A DNA stretch of 64,000 bases from CAVRTM01 sp963724015 (GCA_963724015.1 CAVRTM010000022.1:301582-365581); one strand, 5' to 3'. Numbered from the stretch's first letter, positions 48,163 through 57,498 are shown. Notes: generated by a model from the sequence alone, not told the origin. Program-made: numbers and translations.

Positions 48163-49662
48163 TCACTGCTGGGCAGGGGCGCTCCGTCCATGTGTGAGCC
48201 CGCCTGACGGGCCGGCCGCGGCTTCACCGACGTCCTCCAGCGAGAGGCCCTGTGTCTCGGGTCCGAAACGTACGGCGATGGCCATGACCGCGTACATGAC
48301 GGCCACCAGGATGAACATGCCGATGGCGCCTGCCGCGTCGAAGATGACGCCCGCCAGGAACGGGATCAGCGATGCTGAGACCAGCGCGACGGTGACCGAC
48401 GCGCCGGTTCCGAAGGCCCTGACCCGGGTGGGATACAGCTCGGGCGCCCAGACCCACGTTGTCGTGTTCAGCAGGATGAACATGAGCTGCAGTAGGCCGC
48501 CGAGGATGAGGATCGCGGGCAGCGCAGAGGAGGTTCCGAACGCGATGGCCACCAGGATGGCAACGCCGGCGCCGTAGGTGAGGACGACCCGGCGCCGGAA
48601 CCGGTACCCGAAGACGCTGGCCAGGATCGCGCCGATGAGGCCGCCGATGTTGATGATGGTCGTGTAGGCCAGCGAGGAGGCGACGTCGAAGCCGCGAGAG
48701 ACCAGGACCGTCGGCATGAAGACGGTGATGGTGACCTGCGCCCCGAAGGTCATGGCCGAGACCACCCAGATGACGATGGTGCGTCGGGCGAGCTCGCCGT
48801 GAAAGATCTCGGACAGCCGGACCCGCTGCCGCGGGAGCCGGGATCCCTCGGTCACAGTCACGTAGGGGGTGACCTGCATGTTCCTGGGGGCGCGCAGACG
48901 GTTGGCCGCCAGCCTGGTCAGGACGGCGTTGGCCTCCCTGACCTGCCCCTCCACGAGCAGGTAGCGCGGGGACTCGGGAAGGAACCAGCGGTAGACGAAC
49001 ACCAACAGCGCGGGCAGCGCCAGCAGGCCGAGCAGCCACCGCCAGGCCACGGTCGGACCGCCCAGGGCGGCCTCCAACGGCCCCAGGACCACGGCGGCCA
49101 GGGCGGACGAGGCGAAGATTCCAAGGCCTCCGGCGGCCACGTTGACGGTGGCCACTGCGGCGCCGCGGAACTTGGTCGGCATGAGCTCGGAGACCAGGGT
49201 GAGGCCGGTGTTCAGCTCGCCGCCCAGGCCGATGCCGACGATCAGCCGGGCGACCAGGAGCACCCCGAAGTTCGGGGCGAAGGCGGCCAGCAGCGCTCCG
49301 AGGGTGTACAGCGCCAGGTTGTACATGTACGTGATGCGGCGGCCGTACCTGTCCCCGGTGACCCCGGCGATCAACGAGCCCAGGGCCATCCCGGCGAAGG
49401 TCAACGTGGTCAAGAGTCCGACCTGGCCGTTGGACAGGTTCCACTGCTTGGCGATCAGGGGGCCGGCCAGTCCGACGTTGTACTGCTCGATGGCGTCGAA
49501 GAGGGCGCCGCAAGCCACGAGAATCAGAATCAGCACGTGCGCGCGCCGGAAGGGGATCCGGTCCAGGGCGTCGCCGAGCTCGCGGTAGGCGCGGGTGCGC
49601 AGCGCCTCCGCGGCGGTGTTGCCTTCCTGCGGGTTCGTCGCGGAGGGCGTGGGTGGGGTCAT
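48163..49662 (-). CDS. MFS metabolite transporter
   Basis: A 499-residue, 12-helix permease of the metabolite:proton symporter type. The loop 2-3 motif is GDRYGRRITYMYNLALY, the middle loop has FLPESPRYLLVEGQ as in sugar and aromatic acid porters, and WVWAPELYPTRVRAFGTG ends the second half. An extended N-terminus of about 45 residues is cytoplasmic. It lies 55 bases downstream of the hydantoinase gene on the same strand, so it probably imports the hydantoin, dihydropyrimidine or amide that the two hydrolases process. The sequence does not fix the substrate. Confidence 0.88.
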   Translation of the reverse strand: MTPPTPSATNPQEGNTAAEALRTRAYRELGDALDRIPFRRAHVLILILVACGALFDAIEQYNVGLAGPLIAKQWNLSNGQVGLLTTLTFAGMALGSLIAGVTGDRYGRRITYMYNLALYTLGALLAAFAPNFGVLLVARLIVGIGLGGELNTGLTLVSELMPTKFRGAAVATVNVAAGGLGIFASSALAAVVLGPLEAALGGPTVAWRWLLGLLALPALLVFVYRWFLPESPRYLLVEGQVREANAVLTRLAANRLRAPRNMQVTPYVTVTEGSRLPRQRVRLSEIFHGELARRTIVIWVVSAMTFGAQVTITVFMPTVLVSRGFDVASSLAYTTIINIGGLIGAILASVFGYRFRRRVVLTYGAGVAILVAIAFGTSSALPAILILGGLLQLMFILLNTTTWVWAPELYPTRVRAFGTGASVTVALVSASLIPFLAGVIFDAAGAIGMFILVAVMYAVMAIAVRFGPETQGLSLEDVGEAAAGPSGGLTHGRSAPAQQ

Positions 49663-49717
49663 GCGGGTCTCCGTTCGGGCGGCAGCGTCGGCGCCAGGGC
49701 CGAGCCGGTGTGTTGGG

Positions 49718-51118
49718 TCAGGTGAGGAGCTGGTCGGGTAGCTCGGCGGAGTGCAACGGGCGGCCGACCGGGCCGGGGTCGTGGAAGCCGTCGGCGTCCA
49801 CGACCACGCGGCCGGCGCTGATCACCGTTGAGGGCCAACCGGCCAGCTCGCGGCCCTCGTAGGGGGTGTAGTCGGTGGCCATGTGCAGGTCGGCGTGCGT
49901 GGCGGTTCGCCGCGTCGTCGGGTCGAGGATGACCAGGTCGGCGTCGGCGCCGGGGGCGATGACTCCCTTGCCGAGCAGGCCGTTGAGCCGTGCGGGGTTG
50001 GTGGCGAACATCGCCACGAACCGCTCGACCGGCATGCCGCCGTGTGTGACCAGCCGGGTGAACGTCACCGGCAGCCGGGTCTCGACCCCGGGCAGGCCGT
50101 TCGGCATCTTGGTGACGTCGTCATGGTGCTCGAGCTTCTGGGTGGTGGAGTAGCAGCAGTGGTCCGAGCCCAGGGTGTCGATGTCGCCAGCCAGCGCCCG
50201 TGCGCCCAGCTGGCCCACGGTGTCTTCGGCGCGAAGTGGTGGGCAGCAGACGAAGCGCTCGGGGTGGTCTCCGGCGTAGACGGCCTCGTTCAGCGTCAGG
50301 TAGTGCGGGCACGTCTCGGTGTACGCGCGCACGCCGCGCCGGCGGGCGGCGCGCACCAGGTCGACTGCCTGGCCGGTGGTCTGGTGCACGAAGTAGACCG
50401 GCGCGCCCAGGTGCTCGGCGGTGGCGAGGACCTCGGCGACCGCTGCTGCCTCGGCGACCTCCGGACGGGTCTCGGGCATGTCCTTGGAGCCGCCGCGGTG
50501 CGCGGCGAGGGCAAGGCCCTGGGCGTCCTCGATGACGTGGTTCGCCTCGGCGTGGACGTACCCGAGGCCGCCGTGCCGGTGCAGGGCCCGAAGGACCTCC
50601 AGGATGGTGTCGGGGCCGGCCATGACCACGTCGCGGTAGGTCGTGAACAGCTTGATGGTGCGCACGCCGAGGCCGACCATCTCCTCGATCTGGGCGGCGG
50701 TGGTGTCCTCCCAGGTGATGACGCAGCCGTGCAGCGCCGTGTCACAGCGCGAGATCCCGGCCAGGGCGCGGCGCTGCTTGACCGCATCCAGGGGTGACTG
50801 GCCGGGATCGGGGATCGCGAAGTCGACGACGGTGGTCGTGCCACCCCACAGCGCTGCGCGGCTGGCTTGCTCGTAGTCGTCCAGCGCGGCGTAGGCGCCC
50901 AGCCGCTGACCGATGTGGCAGTGCGGGTCGACCCCGCCGGGGATCACCAGGCTGCCGCTTGCATCCACGGCTCGCTGGTGTGGCGGCAGCGGCAGGCCGG
51001 GCTCCAGCAGGGCCTGGACCCGGCCACCGGAGATGGCCACGGTGGCGGGCGCGGACCCGCCTGCGTTGACGATGGTTCCGCCGTGGACGACGAGGTCGAC
51101 GGGCTCGGACGGGGTCAT
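49718..51118 (-). CDS. Dihydropyrimidinase/D-hydantoinase-like amidohydrolase
   Basis: A 466-residue zinc amidohydrolase of the cyclic amidase group. The metal motif is DPHCHIG, the bridging lysine lies in VRTIKLFTTY, further ligands are in GYVHAEAN and YFVHQTTG, and the catalytic Asp is in LGSDHCCY. It opens rings of hydantoins or dihydropyrimidines to N-carbamoyl acids in the cytosol. GAAGGAG precedes the ATG at 51118, which overlaps the stop of the GntR-type regulator (ATGA). No N-carbamoyl-amino-acid amidohydrolase is adjacent, but an M20 hydrolase and an amidase are within 12 kb. Confidence 0.9.
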   Translation of the reverse strand: MTPSEPVDLVVHGGTIVNAGGSAPATVAISGGRVQALLEPGLPLPPHQRAVDASGSLVIPGGVDPHCHIGQRLGAYAALDDYEQASRAALWGGTTTVVDFAIPDPGQSPLDAVKQRRALAGISRCDTALHGCVITWEDTTAAQIEEMVGLGVRTIKLFTTYRDVVMAGPDTILEVLRALHRHGGLGYVHAEANHVIEDAQGLALAAHRGGSKDMPETRPEVAEAAAVAEVLATAEHLGAPVYFVHQTTGQAVDLVRAARRRGVRAYTETCPHYLTLNEAVYAGDHPERFVCCPPLRAEDTVGQLGARALAGDIDTLGSDHCCYSTTQKLEHHDDVTKMPNGLPGVETRLPVTFTRLVTHGGMPVERFVAMFATNPARLNGLLGKGVIAPGADADLVILDPTTRRTATHADLHMATDYTPYEGRELAGWPSTVISAGRVVVDADGFHDPGPVGRPLHSAELPDQLLT

Positions 51119-51891
51119 GGCTGGGCGCTCCTTCGGGTTGACATCGGCCGGGTCACCGAGACGATGCGGACGCGGGTTCGGGGTGGGACGAAGATGGCGG
51201 CATCGAGGGCGAGCAGGTGGGACCTCATCGTCTCCTCCGCCCGTGCGGGGTCGCCGCTGGCCAGAGCCGCGAGAATCGCGCGATGGTCGGCCACCTGGCC
51301 CTGGCGCGCCTCGGCGGTGCTCATGGCCTGCTGGTTGACCAGCGCCCAGAGGGGGTGCAGCTCGACGTTGACCAGCTGGGCCACGATGTCGGCCAGCAAC
51401 CCATTGCCGCATCCCGGCGCGGCGTCGGCATGGAAGCGCAGCCCCAGCGTGATGAACCGGGGAAGCTGCTGCGGCTCGTGGACGAGCTCCGCGGCCTCGT
51501 CCAGGTCCCGGCTCAGGGCCGCGAGGCGCTCGGAGCTGATCCTGGTGGCCGCCAGTGCGGCCACCGCAGGTTCCAGCGTCCGTCGGGTCTCGATCAGCTC
51601 GCGAGGAGGCGCATCCAGCGGTGACCCGTTCGAACCGCCCACCCGTGCCTGGGGTCCGCGGACGTAAGCGCCGTCGCCGTGGCGCACCTCAACGGCCCCG
51701 ATGAGCTCCAGCGCGAGCAGCGCCTCCCGTGCGGTGGGTCGCGACACCCCGGCGCTCGTGGCGATCTCCCGGTCAGGAGGCAGGCGGTCGCCCACCGAGA
51801 AGTCCCCGCGCGCGATGGCCATCAGCACGTGCTGCGCCACCCCGAGATAGCGGCGCTGACCTACCGCGCCAGATTGGTCAGATATCTGCAT
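51115..51891 (-). CDS. FadR-subfamily GntR transcriptional regulator
   Basis: A 258-residue regulator. The N-terminal winged helix reads VAQHVLMAIARGDFSVGDRLPPDREIATSAGVSRPTAREALLALE. The C-terminal FCD ligand domain (LIETRRTLEPAVAALAA, FHADAAPGCGN, ADHRAILAALASGDPARAEETMRSHL) has the usual metal-binding histidines. The stop overlaps the hydantoinase start by four bases, so regulator and enzyme are coupled, and it likely controls its own operon in response to a pathway acid. The upstream gap contains a PfkB kinase remnant. Confidence 0.9.
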   Translation of the reverse strand: MQISDQSGAVGQRRYLGVAQHVLMAIARGDFSVGDRLPPDREIATSAGVSRPTAREALLALELIGAVEVRHGDGAYVRGPQARVGGSNGSPLDAPPRELIETRRTLEPAVAALAATRISSERLAALSRDLDEAAELVHEPQQLPRFITLGLRFHADAAPGCGNGLLADIVAQLVNVELHPLWALVNQQAMSTAEARQGQVADHRAILAALASGDPARAEETMRSHLLALDAAIFVPPRTRVRIVSVTRPMSTRRSAQP

Positions 51892-51929
51892 GCCGAGACG
51901 TTAGACCTCTTCCCCGCAGCCGTCCACCC

Positions 51930-52268
51930 TCAGTGTCCGCAAGGAGCGCCGTGCATGCGGCCATCGCGGTCGCACGGGACGCGGGCGTGCTGGTGTCCTT
52001 CGACGTCAATCACCGGAGCGCACTGCGGTCGGATGCGCACGTGTCGACGGAAGTACGCAAAGGTCGTGGAGCGCGCCGACGTCGAGGAGACGCATTCGGC
52101 GCCTCTTACCTGAACGTGCTGTGTCGTGGCGGGTCGGTCGAGGCCTGGCTCGAGGTCGCCGCAGCCGCAGGCGCCTTCGCCGTCACGGTGCCCGGGAACT
52201 GGGAAGGATTGCCGTCGGTAGCGGACTCGACCTGCTGGGCGGCACCGCGGGGTCCGTCATCCGCTAGC
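51930..52268 (+). pseudogene. PfkB-family sugar kinase fragment
   Basis: Pieces of a ribokinase-like kinase (2-keto-3-deoxygluconate kinase type): SAVHAAIAVARDAGVLVSFDVNHRSALRS is the central strand-helix-strand with the DVNHR substrate motif; after a gap come NVLCRGGSVEAWLEVAAAAGAFAVTVPGNWEGLPSVAD and the C-terminal end. The nucleotide-binding GAGD motif is lost. Both ends are missing, so it is a remnant. It lies between two GntR-type genes. Confidence 0.65.
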
Positions 52269-52372
52269 ACCACCGCCCAGCTGGTCGCAGCCGGCCCCAC
52301 CGCGGGCGGGACGTCCGCGCCCGGCCGGGTGCGGCCCAGCAGAGCGCCGCGTCGATGTCCTGCGGACTCGCG

Positions 52373-52600
52373 CTATCGCAAGCCCGCGGAGTAACGCAAT
52401 ACGAACAGACCGTGGTTCTTGTCGGTGCAGTAGATGTACCCGCGGGCGTCGACGATAACGTCTTCGAGCTGAGTGACAAGCGACGTGGGCAGCGTGCCGT
52501 GGCGCTCCTTCGGGTCCTCTGGGACGAACCAGCCGACCTCTTCGGGTTGCCAAGGGTCGGAGACGTCATACAGCCGCAGGCCGGCGTTGAACCACGTCAT
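52373..52600 (-). pseudogene. LVIVD-repeat protein, C-terminal fragment
   Basis: 75 residues, MTWFNAGLRLYDVSDPWQPEEVGWFVPEDPKERHG then LVTQLEDVIVDARGYIYCTDKNHGLFVLRYSAGLR, match the last repeats of LVIVD-type beta-propeller proteins. The rest of the propeller and any start signal are missing because the upstream DNA is the GntR gene on the opposite strand. A truncated remnant of a protein that in relatives is several hundred residues long. Confidence 0.62.
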
Positions 52601-52635
52601 CAGCGAAGCAGAGTCAGGTCACGGCGCAACCCGGC

Positions 52636-53310
52636 GTGGACGGGCAACCAACGGCGTCCCGCACCTTCCCCCCGTCCGAGCGCACCCGCACCGCCCATGA
52701 GTATGTGCGCACGTCGCTGCGCGCGGCGGTTCTGGACGGCCGTCTGCAAGGAGGGGAACGGCTGCTCCAGACCCAACTCGCCCAGCAGCTCGGCGTCAGC
52801 ACCACACCGGTCCGCGAGGCCCTCCGGGATCTCGCGACTGAGGGCTTGGTCGTCTTCGACGCTCACCGGGGCGCGTTGGTGCGTTCCCTGGACATCGAGG
52901 AGGTCCGCGAGCTGTACGAGCTGCGGATGACCCTGGAGCCGCTCATGGTCCGGCGCGTGATCGCGGCCGTCACACCGGAGCAGCTCACGAAGGCCGAGGA
53001 CCTACAGCGGCGCATGCAGGCAGAGGGCGACACGTCCGCCTGGGCCGAGCTCAACCGCGACTTCCATGCCATCTTCAGCGAGGTGGACGACTCCAGCCGG
53101 CTCGCGACGATCCTGGCCGGGCTGCGGGACAGCGCGGCGCCGTACGTCGCCTTGTCCCTCGCGGCACGTCCGCAGCAGGTCGAGGAGGCCAACACCGAGC
53201 ACGCCGAGCTGCTGGATCTCTATCGCCGCAAGGCAGTCGACGAGGCAGTGGCTCTCACGCTCGAGCACCTGCAGGCCACCTTGGCAGCGATCGAGGATGC
53301 TCACGCCTAG
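52636..53310 (+). CDS. GntR-family regulator (FCD domain)
   Basis: A 224-residue regulator. The winged helix is HEYVRTSLRAAVLDGRLQGGERLLQTQLAQQLGVSTTPVREALRDLATEGLVVF. The FCD effector domain follows: IEEVRELYELRMTLEPLMVRRV, FHAIFSEVDDSSRL and TEHAELLDLYRRKAVDEAVALTLEHL. It should bind DNA as a dimer and respond to a small organic acid. Its neighbours are gene remnants; the nearest intact targets are the amide/urea transporter genes on the other strand 0.8 kb away or the hydantoinase block. Confidence 0.88.
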   Translation: MDGQPTASRTFPPSERTRTAHEYVRTSLRAAVLDGRLQGGERLLQTQLAQQLGVSTTPVREALRDLATEGLVVFDAHRGALVRSLDIEEVRELYELRMTLEPLMVRRVIAAVTPEQLTKAEDLQRRMQAEGDTSAWAELNRDFHAIFSEVDDSSRLATILAGLRDSAAPYVALSLAARPQQVEEANTEHAELLDLYRRKAVDEAVALTLEHLQATLAAIEDAHA

Positions 53311-53459
53311 GGCAAGCTCTGAGCATGCGCCCGGCCTAAAGATCCCACGGTGCCAAGTCGTCAAGCGGCGACTGGTTATCGGTGGCTCCAGGCGGTGGCT
53401 TCGTCGTGGCTGGTTCGGTGGGTCAGGCAGCCGTGCAGGATGCCGACAATCCGGTTGGC

Positions 53460-53906
53460 TGGCTAATGAGCACCCGACTGTCGAGAGCGCGATACAGCTG
53501 TTCTACGCATCGCTGGCGTGGGGCCTGGGGAAGAAAGCGTCACGGCTGAGTGCGCGGTTGGACGGCATGGCTAGGCACCCGGACGCCAACGGCCGAGCTG
53601 CTGGTCAACGCATGGCAGCTCGCACTCGACGGTGCTGACACGGCGACGTGCTACCGCGCGCTCATCACAGATCGCGGCGCCGGACGGGTCCACGGCGCAA
53701 GTCACCGCGCTGCCTGATACTCGACCGCGTCGTCGCCGGACGGCTCCGCGACCACGGGGTCCTGGTCGGGTGCGCCCTTCGGCGGCTGGTACCCCGACAC
53801 CTACGCCCTCCTCACGCGATGGGCCGCCGAAGCATCGACGCTGTCGGGCCGAACCGTTCAACCCGACCAGGTCGAGTTCACCCTCTTCAAGGGCGTCCCC
53901 TCGTGA
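53460..53906 (+). pseudogene. Degraded OGG-fold-like protein
   Basis: Three frames give protein-like pieces in order: ESAIQLFYASLAWGLGKKASRLSARLDG, LVNAWQLALDGADTATCYRALITDRGAG, PRCLILDRVVAGRLRDHG and FGGWYPDTYALLTRWAAEASTLSGRTVQPDQVEFTLFKGVPS-stop. The last two parts resemble the C-terminal region of proteins annotated as 8-oxoguanine DNA glycosylase OGG-fold proteins in actinobacteria. At least two shifts break the gene. The family call is tentative. Confidence 0.45.
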
Positions 53907-54114
53907 CCAGCGCGTCGACACGATGAACTCGAGGTCGCCGCGTCAATTCAGGCGGGCGTCCATCTTGCAGAGTGACATCAACTGGCGCCTGGAGGCGGCG
54001 CTGTGCAGCGAACCACTCCGCTAGGGATGCTCGGGCTGGAAGCGCCCAGGTGCTAGTCATCGCGAGGGATGGGCGGGAACGTCCGAGCAAAATCCGCCCC
54101 GGCATGGGCGCTGC

Positions 54115-54819
54115 TCACACGCCGAGCAGGTCGTGCTGGAGGCCGATGTCGGAAAGCAGGTGGTCCGTCGGCAGCTTCTGGACGATCTCGCCCTTGTCCA
54201 TGACGTAGGCGACGTCGGCGACCGAGGCCGCGAACTCCAGGTTCTGCTCGACGATGATGACGGTGATCCCGCGTCGAGCGTTGATGTCTTTGATCTCGCG
54301 GGCAATCTGCTGCACGATCGATGGCTGGATGCCTTCGGAGGGTTCGTCCAGCAGAAGCAGGTCCGGCTTCGTCACTAGGGCACGACCCAGGGCCAGGATC
54401 TGTTGCTGGCCGCCGGAGAGCGAGCCACCGTTCTGGTCCCGCTTCTCCTTGAGGATGGGAAAGTCCTCCAGGAGCTCCTCCACGATCGCCTGCCATCCGG
54501 GCTTCCTGGCCGCGTAGCCGGCCACCTGCAGGTTCTCCAGGACGGTGAGGTCGGAGAAGATCTGACGCCCCTGTGGGACGTACGCTACGCCGGAGCGGGC
54601 CCGTTGGTGAGCCTTGAGGCGGGTGACCGGGCGGCCGGAGATGTGGATCTCTCCTCCGGTGGCCGCGATCTCTCCGGTGATGGTGCGGAGCAGGGTCGTC
54701 TTTCCGACGCCGTTGCGCCCGAGAAGGGCGACAAGTTCCCCTTCGGCGACGTCGGCGGTGATGTCGTGGAGTACGGGGGTGCGTCCGTATCCCGCTGAGA
54801 CGTTACGTAGCTGGAGCAT
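54115..54819 (-). CDS. Amide/urea-type ABC transporter ATPase (LivF/UrtE-like)
   Basis: A 234-residue ATPase. Walker A is GRNGVGKTT, the signature LSGGQQQ and Walker B LLLLDEPSEG. The N-terminal MLQLRNVSAGYGRTPVLHD and VAYVPQGRQIFSDLTVLENLQV match LivF and in particular UrtE of urea transporters. It drives import from the cytosolic side of the membrane. Its start overlaps the end of the fused permease-ATPase gene by 17 bases. It is the last gene of the minus-strand transporter operon. Confidence 0.92.
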   Translation of the reverse strand: MLQLRNVSAGYGRTPVLHDITADVAEGELVALLGRNGVGKTTLLRTITGEIAATGGEIHISGRPVTRLKAHQRARSGVAYVPQGRQIFSDLTVLENLQVAGYAARKPGWQAIVEELLEDFPILKEKRDQNGGSLSGGQQQILALGRALVTKPDLLLLDEPSEGIQPSIVQQIAREIKDINARRGITVIIVEQNLEFAASVADVAYVMDKGEIVQKLPTDHLLSDIGLQHDLLGV

Positions 54820-56602
54820 CTTTGACCGCCCTGCCCAGGTAGATGTCGAGAACTTGCTCGTCTTGGCGCAGCTCTTGGATGGAGCCGCGCCGGAAGACGG
54901 CGCCTTGGTGAAGCATGACCACGTCGGAGTCGAGCTGGCGGACGAAGTCCATGTCGTGTTCAACGACGACGACCGTTGCTCCGACGGCGAGGTCGTGGAC
55001 CAGGCGAACCGTTCGGCTGGTTTCCTCACGTGTCATCCCGGCCGTGGGCTCGTCCAGGAGGACTACTTCCGGGTGGCCGGCGACGACCATGGCGATCTCG
55101 AGCCACTGCCGTTGGCCGTGTGCCAGGTCGCCCACCAGGGTCTCTTGTCGTTCGGCGATACCGAAGTCCTGAAGCACGGAGTCGGTGACGCGGTCAGCCT
55201 CAGCGATCGAGCGCTTCTTGGCGTACGCGGCCAGCCAGATGTTCTCGCGCATGCTCATCTCGTTGTAGACGCTTGGTACCTGCGTCTTGATGCCGAGTCC
55301 GAGCTGGGCGCGTTGGTGTGGCTGCAGGTGGGTGATGTCCCGCCCGTCCAGGGAGATCGTTCCGGATGTCACGGGGTAGCGGCCGACGAGCAGGTTGAAG
55401 AAGCTGCTCTTTCCTGCACCGTTGGGTCCCAGCAGTGAGGTAACGCTGTGTGGTTGGAACGTGGCCGAAACTCCCCTGACGGCGTGCACACCGCCGAAGG
55501 ACTTGACGACGTCTTCGGCCACAAGCTGTCCCCGATCCTTGGCACGGTGCTCGCTGAGGTCAGCCACAGCGGCGTTGGACGTGATCGGGCGCCGACCGAC
55601 TCGGAGCCCGAGCCGTCGTAGGCCAGCGAAGACGGCAGCCATGATGCCCTCAGGGGCGACCAGGACCACCAGGATCATGATCCCGCCCAGAACGATCGGC
55701 GTCAGACCTCCACCGGTTCCGCCCATGACGGTCTGGATCTCCTGAATGACGATCGCGCCGAGGAAGGCGCCGAACAGCGAGCGACGGCCACCGACCAGGG
55801 CCCAGATGATCACCAGAGCGGCCTGCTGGAGGCTGAAGACGGCCGGGTTCGCGAACTGGCCCCAGCCAGCGAACTCGCCGCCGGCAAGTCCGGCGACGAC
55901 CCCTCCGATGACGAAGGCGGTCAGCCGGGTGCGGCGCACGTCATAGCCCAGAAGCTGGGAGCGGAGCTCGTTGTCGCGCACCGCCATCAGGGAGCGTCCG
56001 AAGGGACGGCGCAACAGCTGGTCCAGGAGTAAGACGATGACGGCCGCCAGCGCGACGACGAACACCAACTGGAAGCCCGCATTCAGCGGGGCTGACACCG
56101 ACCCGAGAGCGGGAATGCCACTCATGCCGTTGTAGCCGCCCAGCAGGGCATCGCCCACGTGGTACTCGGGGGACCCGGTCGAGGACATGAAGGTCAGCAA
56201 GACCAAGGTCACGGCGAGGGTGATGATGCCGACGTACAGCTCCCCGACGTTGCCGTAGAAGATGAAGTAGCCCAACAACAAAGCGAACAGCCCAGCGACC
56301 GCGCCAGCGACCAGCAGTGAGGAGTACGTCTCCCCGGTGATCGGCGAGAGGTTGATCGAGGAGATGCCGTAGGCGTAGGCCCCGATGCCGAACAGGGCTG
56401 CCTGGCCGAAGCTGAAGATGCCTCCGTACCCCCACACGAAGGTCAGGCTGAGCGCTAGCTGGCCGAAGATGATCCACAGCGCCCATTGCTGGGCTAGGAA
56501 GGCGGACGATCCGCCGCCCACCACGAAGGCGGCGAGGACCGCCAGCACGGTGAGGCCGATGCGCCCTGGCAGCGTCCTGGTCTTGTCAAGAAGGGTGTTC
56601 AT
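54803..56602 (-). CDS. Fused ABC permease and ATPase (LivM-LivG / UrtC-UrtD type)
   Basis: A 599-residue two-domain protein. Residues 1-335 form a LivM/UrtC permease with about ten helices (WGYGGIFSFGQAALFGIGAYAYG is the transmembrane signature). Residues 355-599 form an ATPase: Walker A GPNGAGKSS, signature-region LAHGQRQWLEIAMVV, Walker B VVLLDEPTAGMT and VVVVEHDMDFV. The WLEI and AGMT features match UrtD rather than LivG. The join falls in the linker ADLSEHRAKDRGQLVAEDVV with no internal break, so this is a true single frame. It pairs with LivH-type permease upstream and the UrtE-like ATPase downstream. Confidence 0.92.
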   Translation of the reverse strand: MNTLLDKTRTLPGRIGLTVLAVLAAFVVGGGSSAFLAQQWALWIIFGQLALSLTFVWGYGGIFSFGQAALFGIGAYAYGISSINLSPITGETYSSLLVAGAVAGLFALLLGYFIFYGNVGELYVGIITLAVTLVLLTFMSSTGSPEYHVGDALLGGYNGMSGIPALGSVSAPLNAGFQLVFVVALAAVIVLLLDQLLRRPFGRSLMAVRDNELRSQLLGYDVRRTRLTAFVIGGVVAGLAGGEFAGWGQFANPAVFSLQQAALVIIWALVGGRRSLFGAFLGAIVIQEIQTVMGGTGGGLTPIVLGGIMILVVLVAPEGIMAAVFAGLRRLGLRVGRRPITSNAAVADLSEHRAKDRGQLVAEDVVKSFGGVHAVRGVSATFQPHSVTSLLGPNGAGKSSFFNLLVGRYPVTSGTISLDGRDITHLQPHQRAQLGLGIKTQVPSVYNEMSMRENIWLAAYAKKRSIAEADRVTDSVLQDFGIAERQETLVGDLAHGQRQWLEIAMVVAGHPEVVLLDEPTAGMTREETSRTVRLVHDLAVGATVVVVEHDMDFVRQLDSDVVMLHQGAVFRRGSIQELRQDEQVLDIYLGRAVKDAPAT

Positions 56603-56631
56603 AGTGCCCTCTCGGGGATGAAGAGCCTGCG

Positions 56632-57498
56632 TTAGAAGCGTCGGCCCCACTTGCCGCTGATGCCGGTGGGCATGAACCGCAGGAGGACGATGGCGACCAG
56701 CAGCAGTGAGATGGAGCCGAAGAAGGCGGTGGTGGCGTTCGAGACGATGCCCTGGACCCCGCCCAGCAGCACCGAGGCCGAGGCGGTGCCGGTGAGGACG
56801 GCGGCGCCGCCGGTGATGACAACCATGAAGGCAGCACCGACGTACTGCTGGCCGAAGGTGGGGACTACGCCGGCCAGGGCTGCGAGCAGCGCTCCGCCGA
56901 ACCCGGACAGGATGGCACCGAAGCCGAACGTGAGCATGTTCAGGCGACGAACGTCGATGCCGATCGCGCCGGCCATGGTGGGGTCGAGGGTGGCCGCGCG
57001 GGCCATGACTCCGTATCGGGTCTTGGTGAAGACGACGTAGACCAGTCCGAGCATCGCCAGGGCCGCGATGTCGACGACGATGGAGAACTGGGAGAAGGAG
57101 TACTGGCCGAGCCTGAACGACCCCAGCGGGGTCGGGATTGAGTGGGTGCTCGTGCCGAAGATGATCGTGACGACCTGGATCATGATCAGGCTCAAGCCCC
57201 ACGTCGCCAGCATCATCGCAGCGAGGCGCCCGTAGAGGAACCGGATCAGGCAACGTTCGATGATGACTCCGAACAGCCCCACCGAGAGAGCACCGAGAAT
57301 CGCAGCGATCCAGAACCCGACGCCGAGTCGGTAGAAGGTCACCGTCATGTAGGCGCCGAGCATGAGGAACTCGCCGTGGGCCAGATTGATCAGGCCCATC
57401 ATGCCGAAGATCACCGCCAGCCCGACCGAGACGATGATGAGCAGCGCGATGCTGTTGACGACGGACAGGGCGACCGCCGTGAGGTGCGAGGGATCCAT
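56632..57498 (-). CDS. ABC transporter permease (LivH/UrtB type)
   Basis: A 288-residue membrane protein with eight or nine helices. The conserved VGLAVIFGMMGLINLAHGEFLMLGAY is the HAAT-family permease signature; TYGVMARA-like RYGVMARAATLDPTMAGAIGIDVRRLNMLTFGFG is the cytoplasmic coupling loop. It forms the channel with the fused permease-ATPase. It lies 29 bases upstream of that gene and 52 bases downstream of the binding protein. The substrate class, urea, short amides or branched-chain amino acids, is judged from the ATPases and binding protein. Confidence 0.93.
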   Translation of the reverse strand: MDPSHLTAVALSVVNSIALLIIVSVGLAVIFGMMGLINLAHGEFLMLGAYMTVTFYRLGVGFWIAAILGALSVGLFGVIIERCLIRFLYGRLAAMMLATWGLSLIMIQVVTIIFGTSTHSIPTPLGSFRLGQYSFSQFSIVVDIAALAMLGLVYVVFTKTRYGVMARAATLDPTMAGAIGIDVRRLNMLTFGFGAILSGFGGALLAALAGVVPTFGQQYVGAAFMVVITGGAAVLTGTASASVLLGGVQGIVSNATTAFFGSISLLLVAIVLLRFMPTGISGKWGRRF

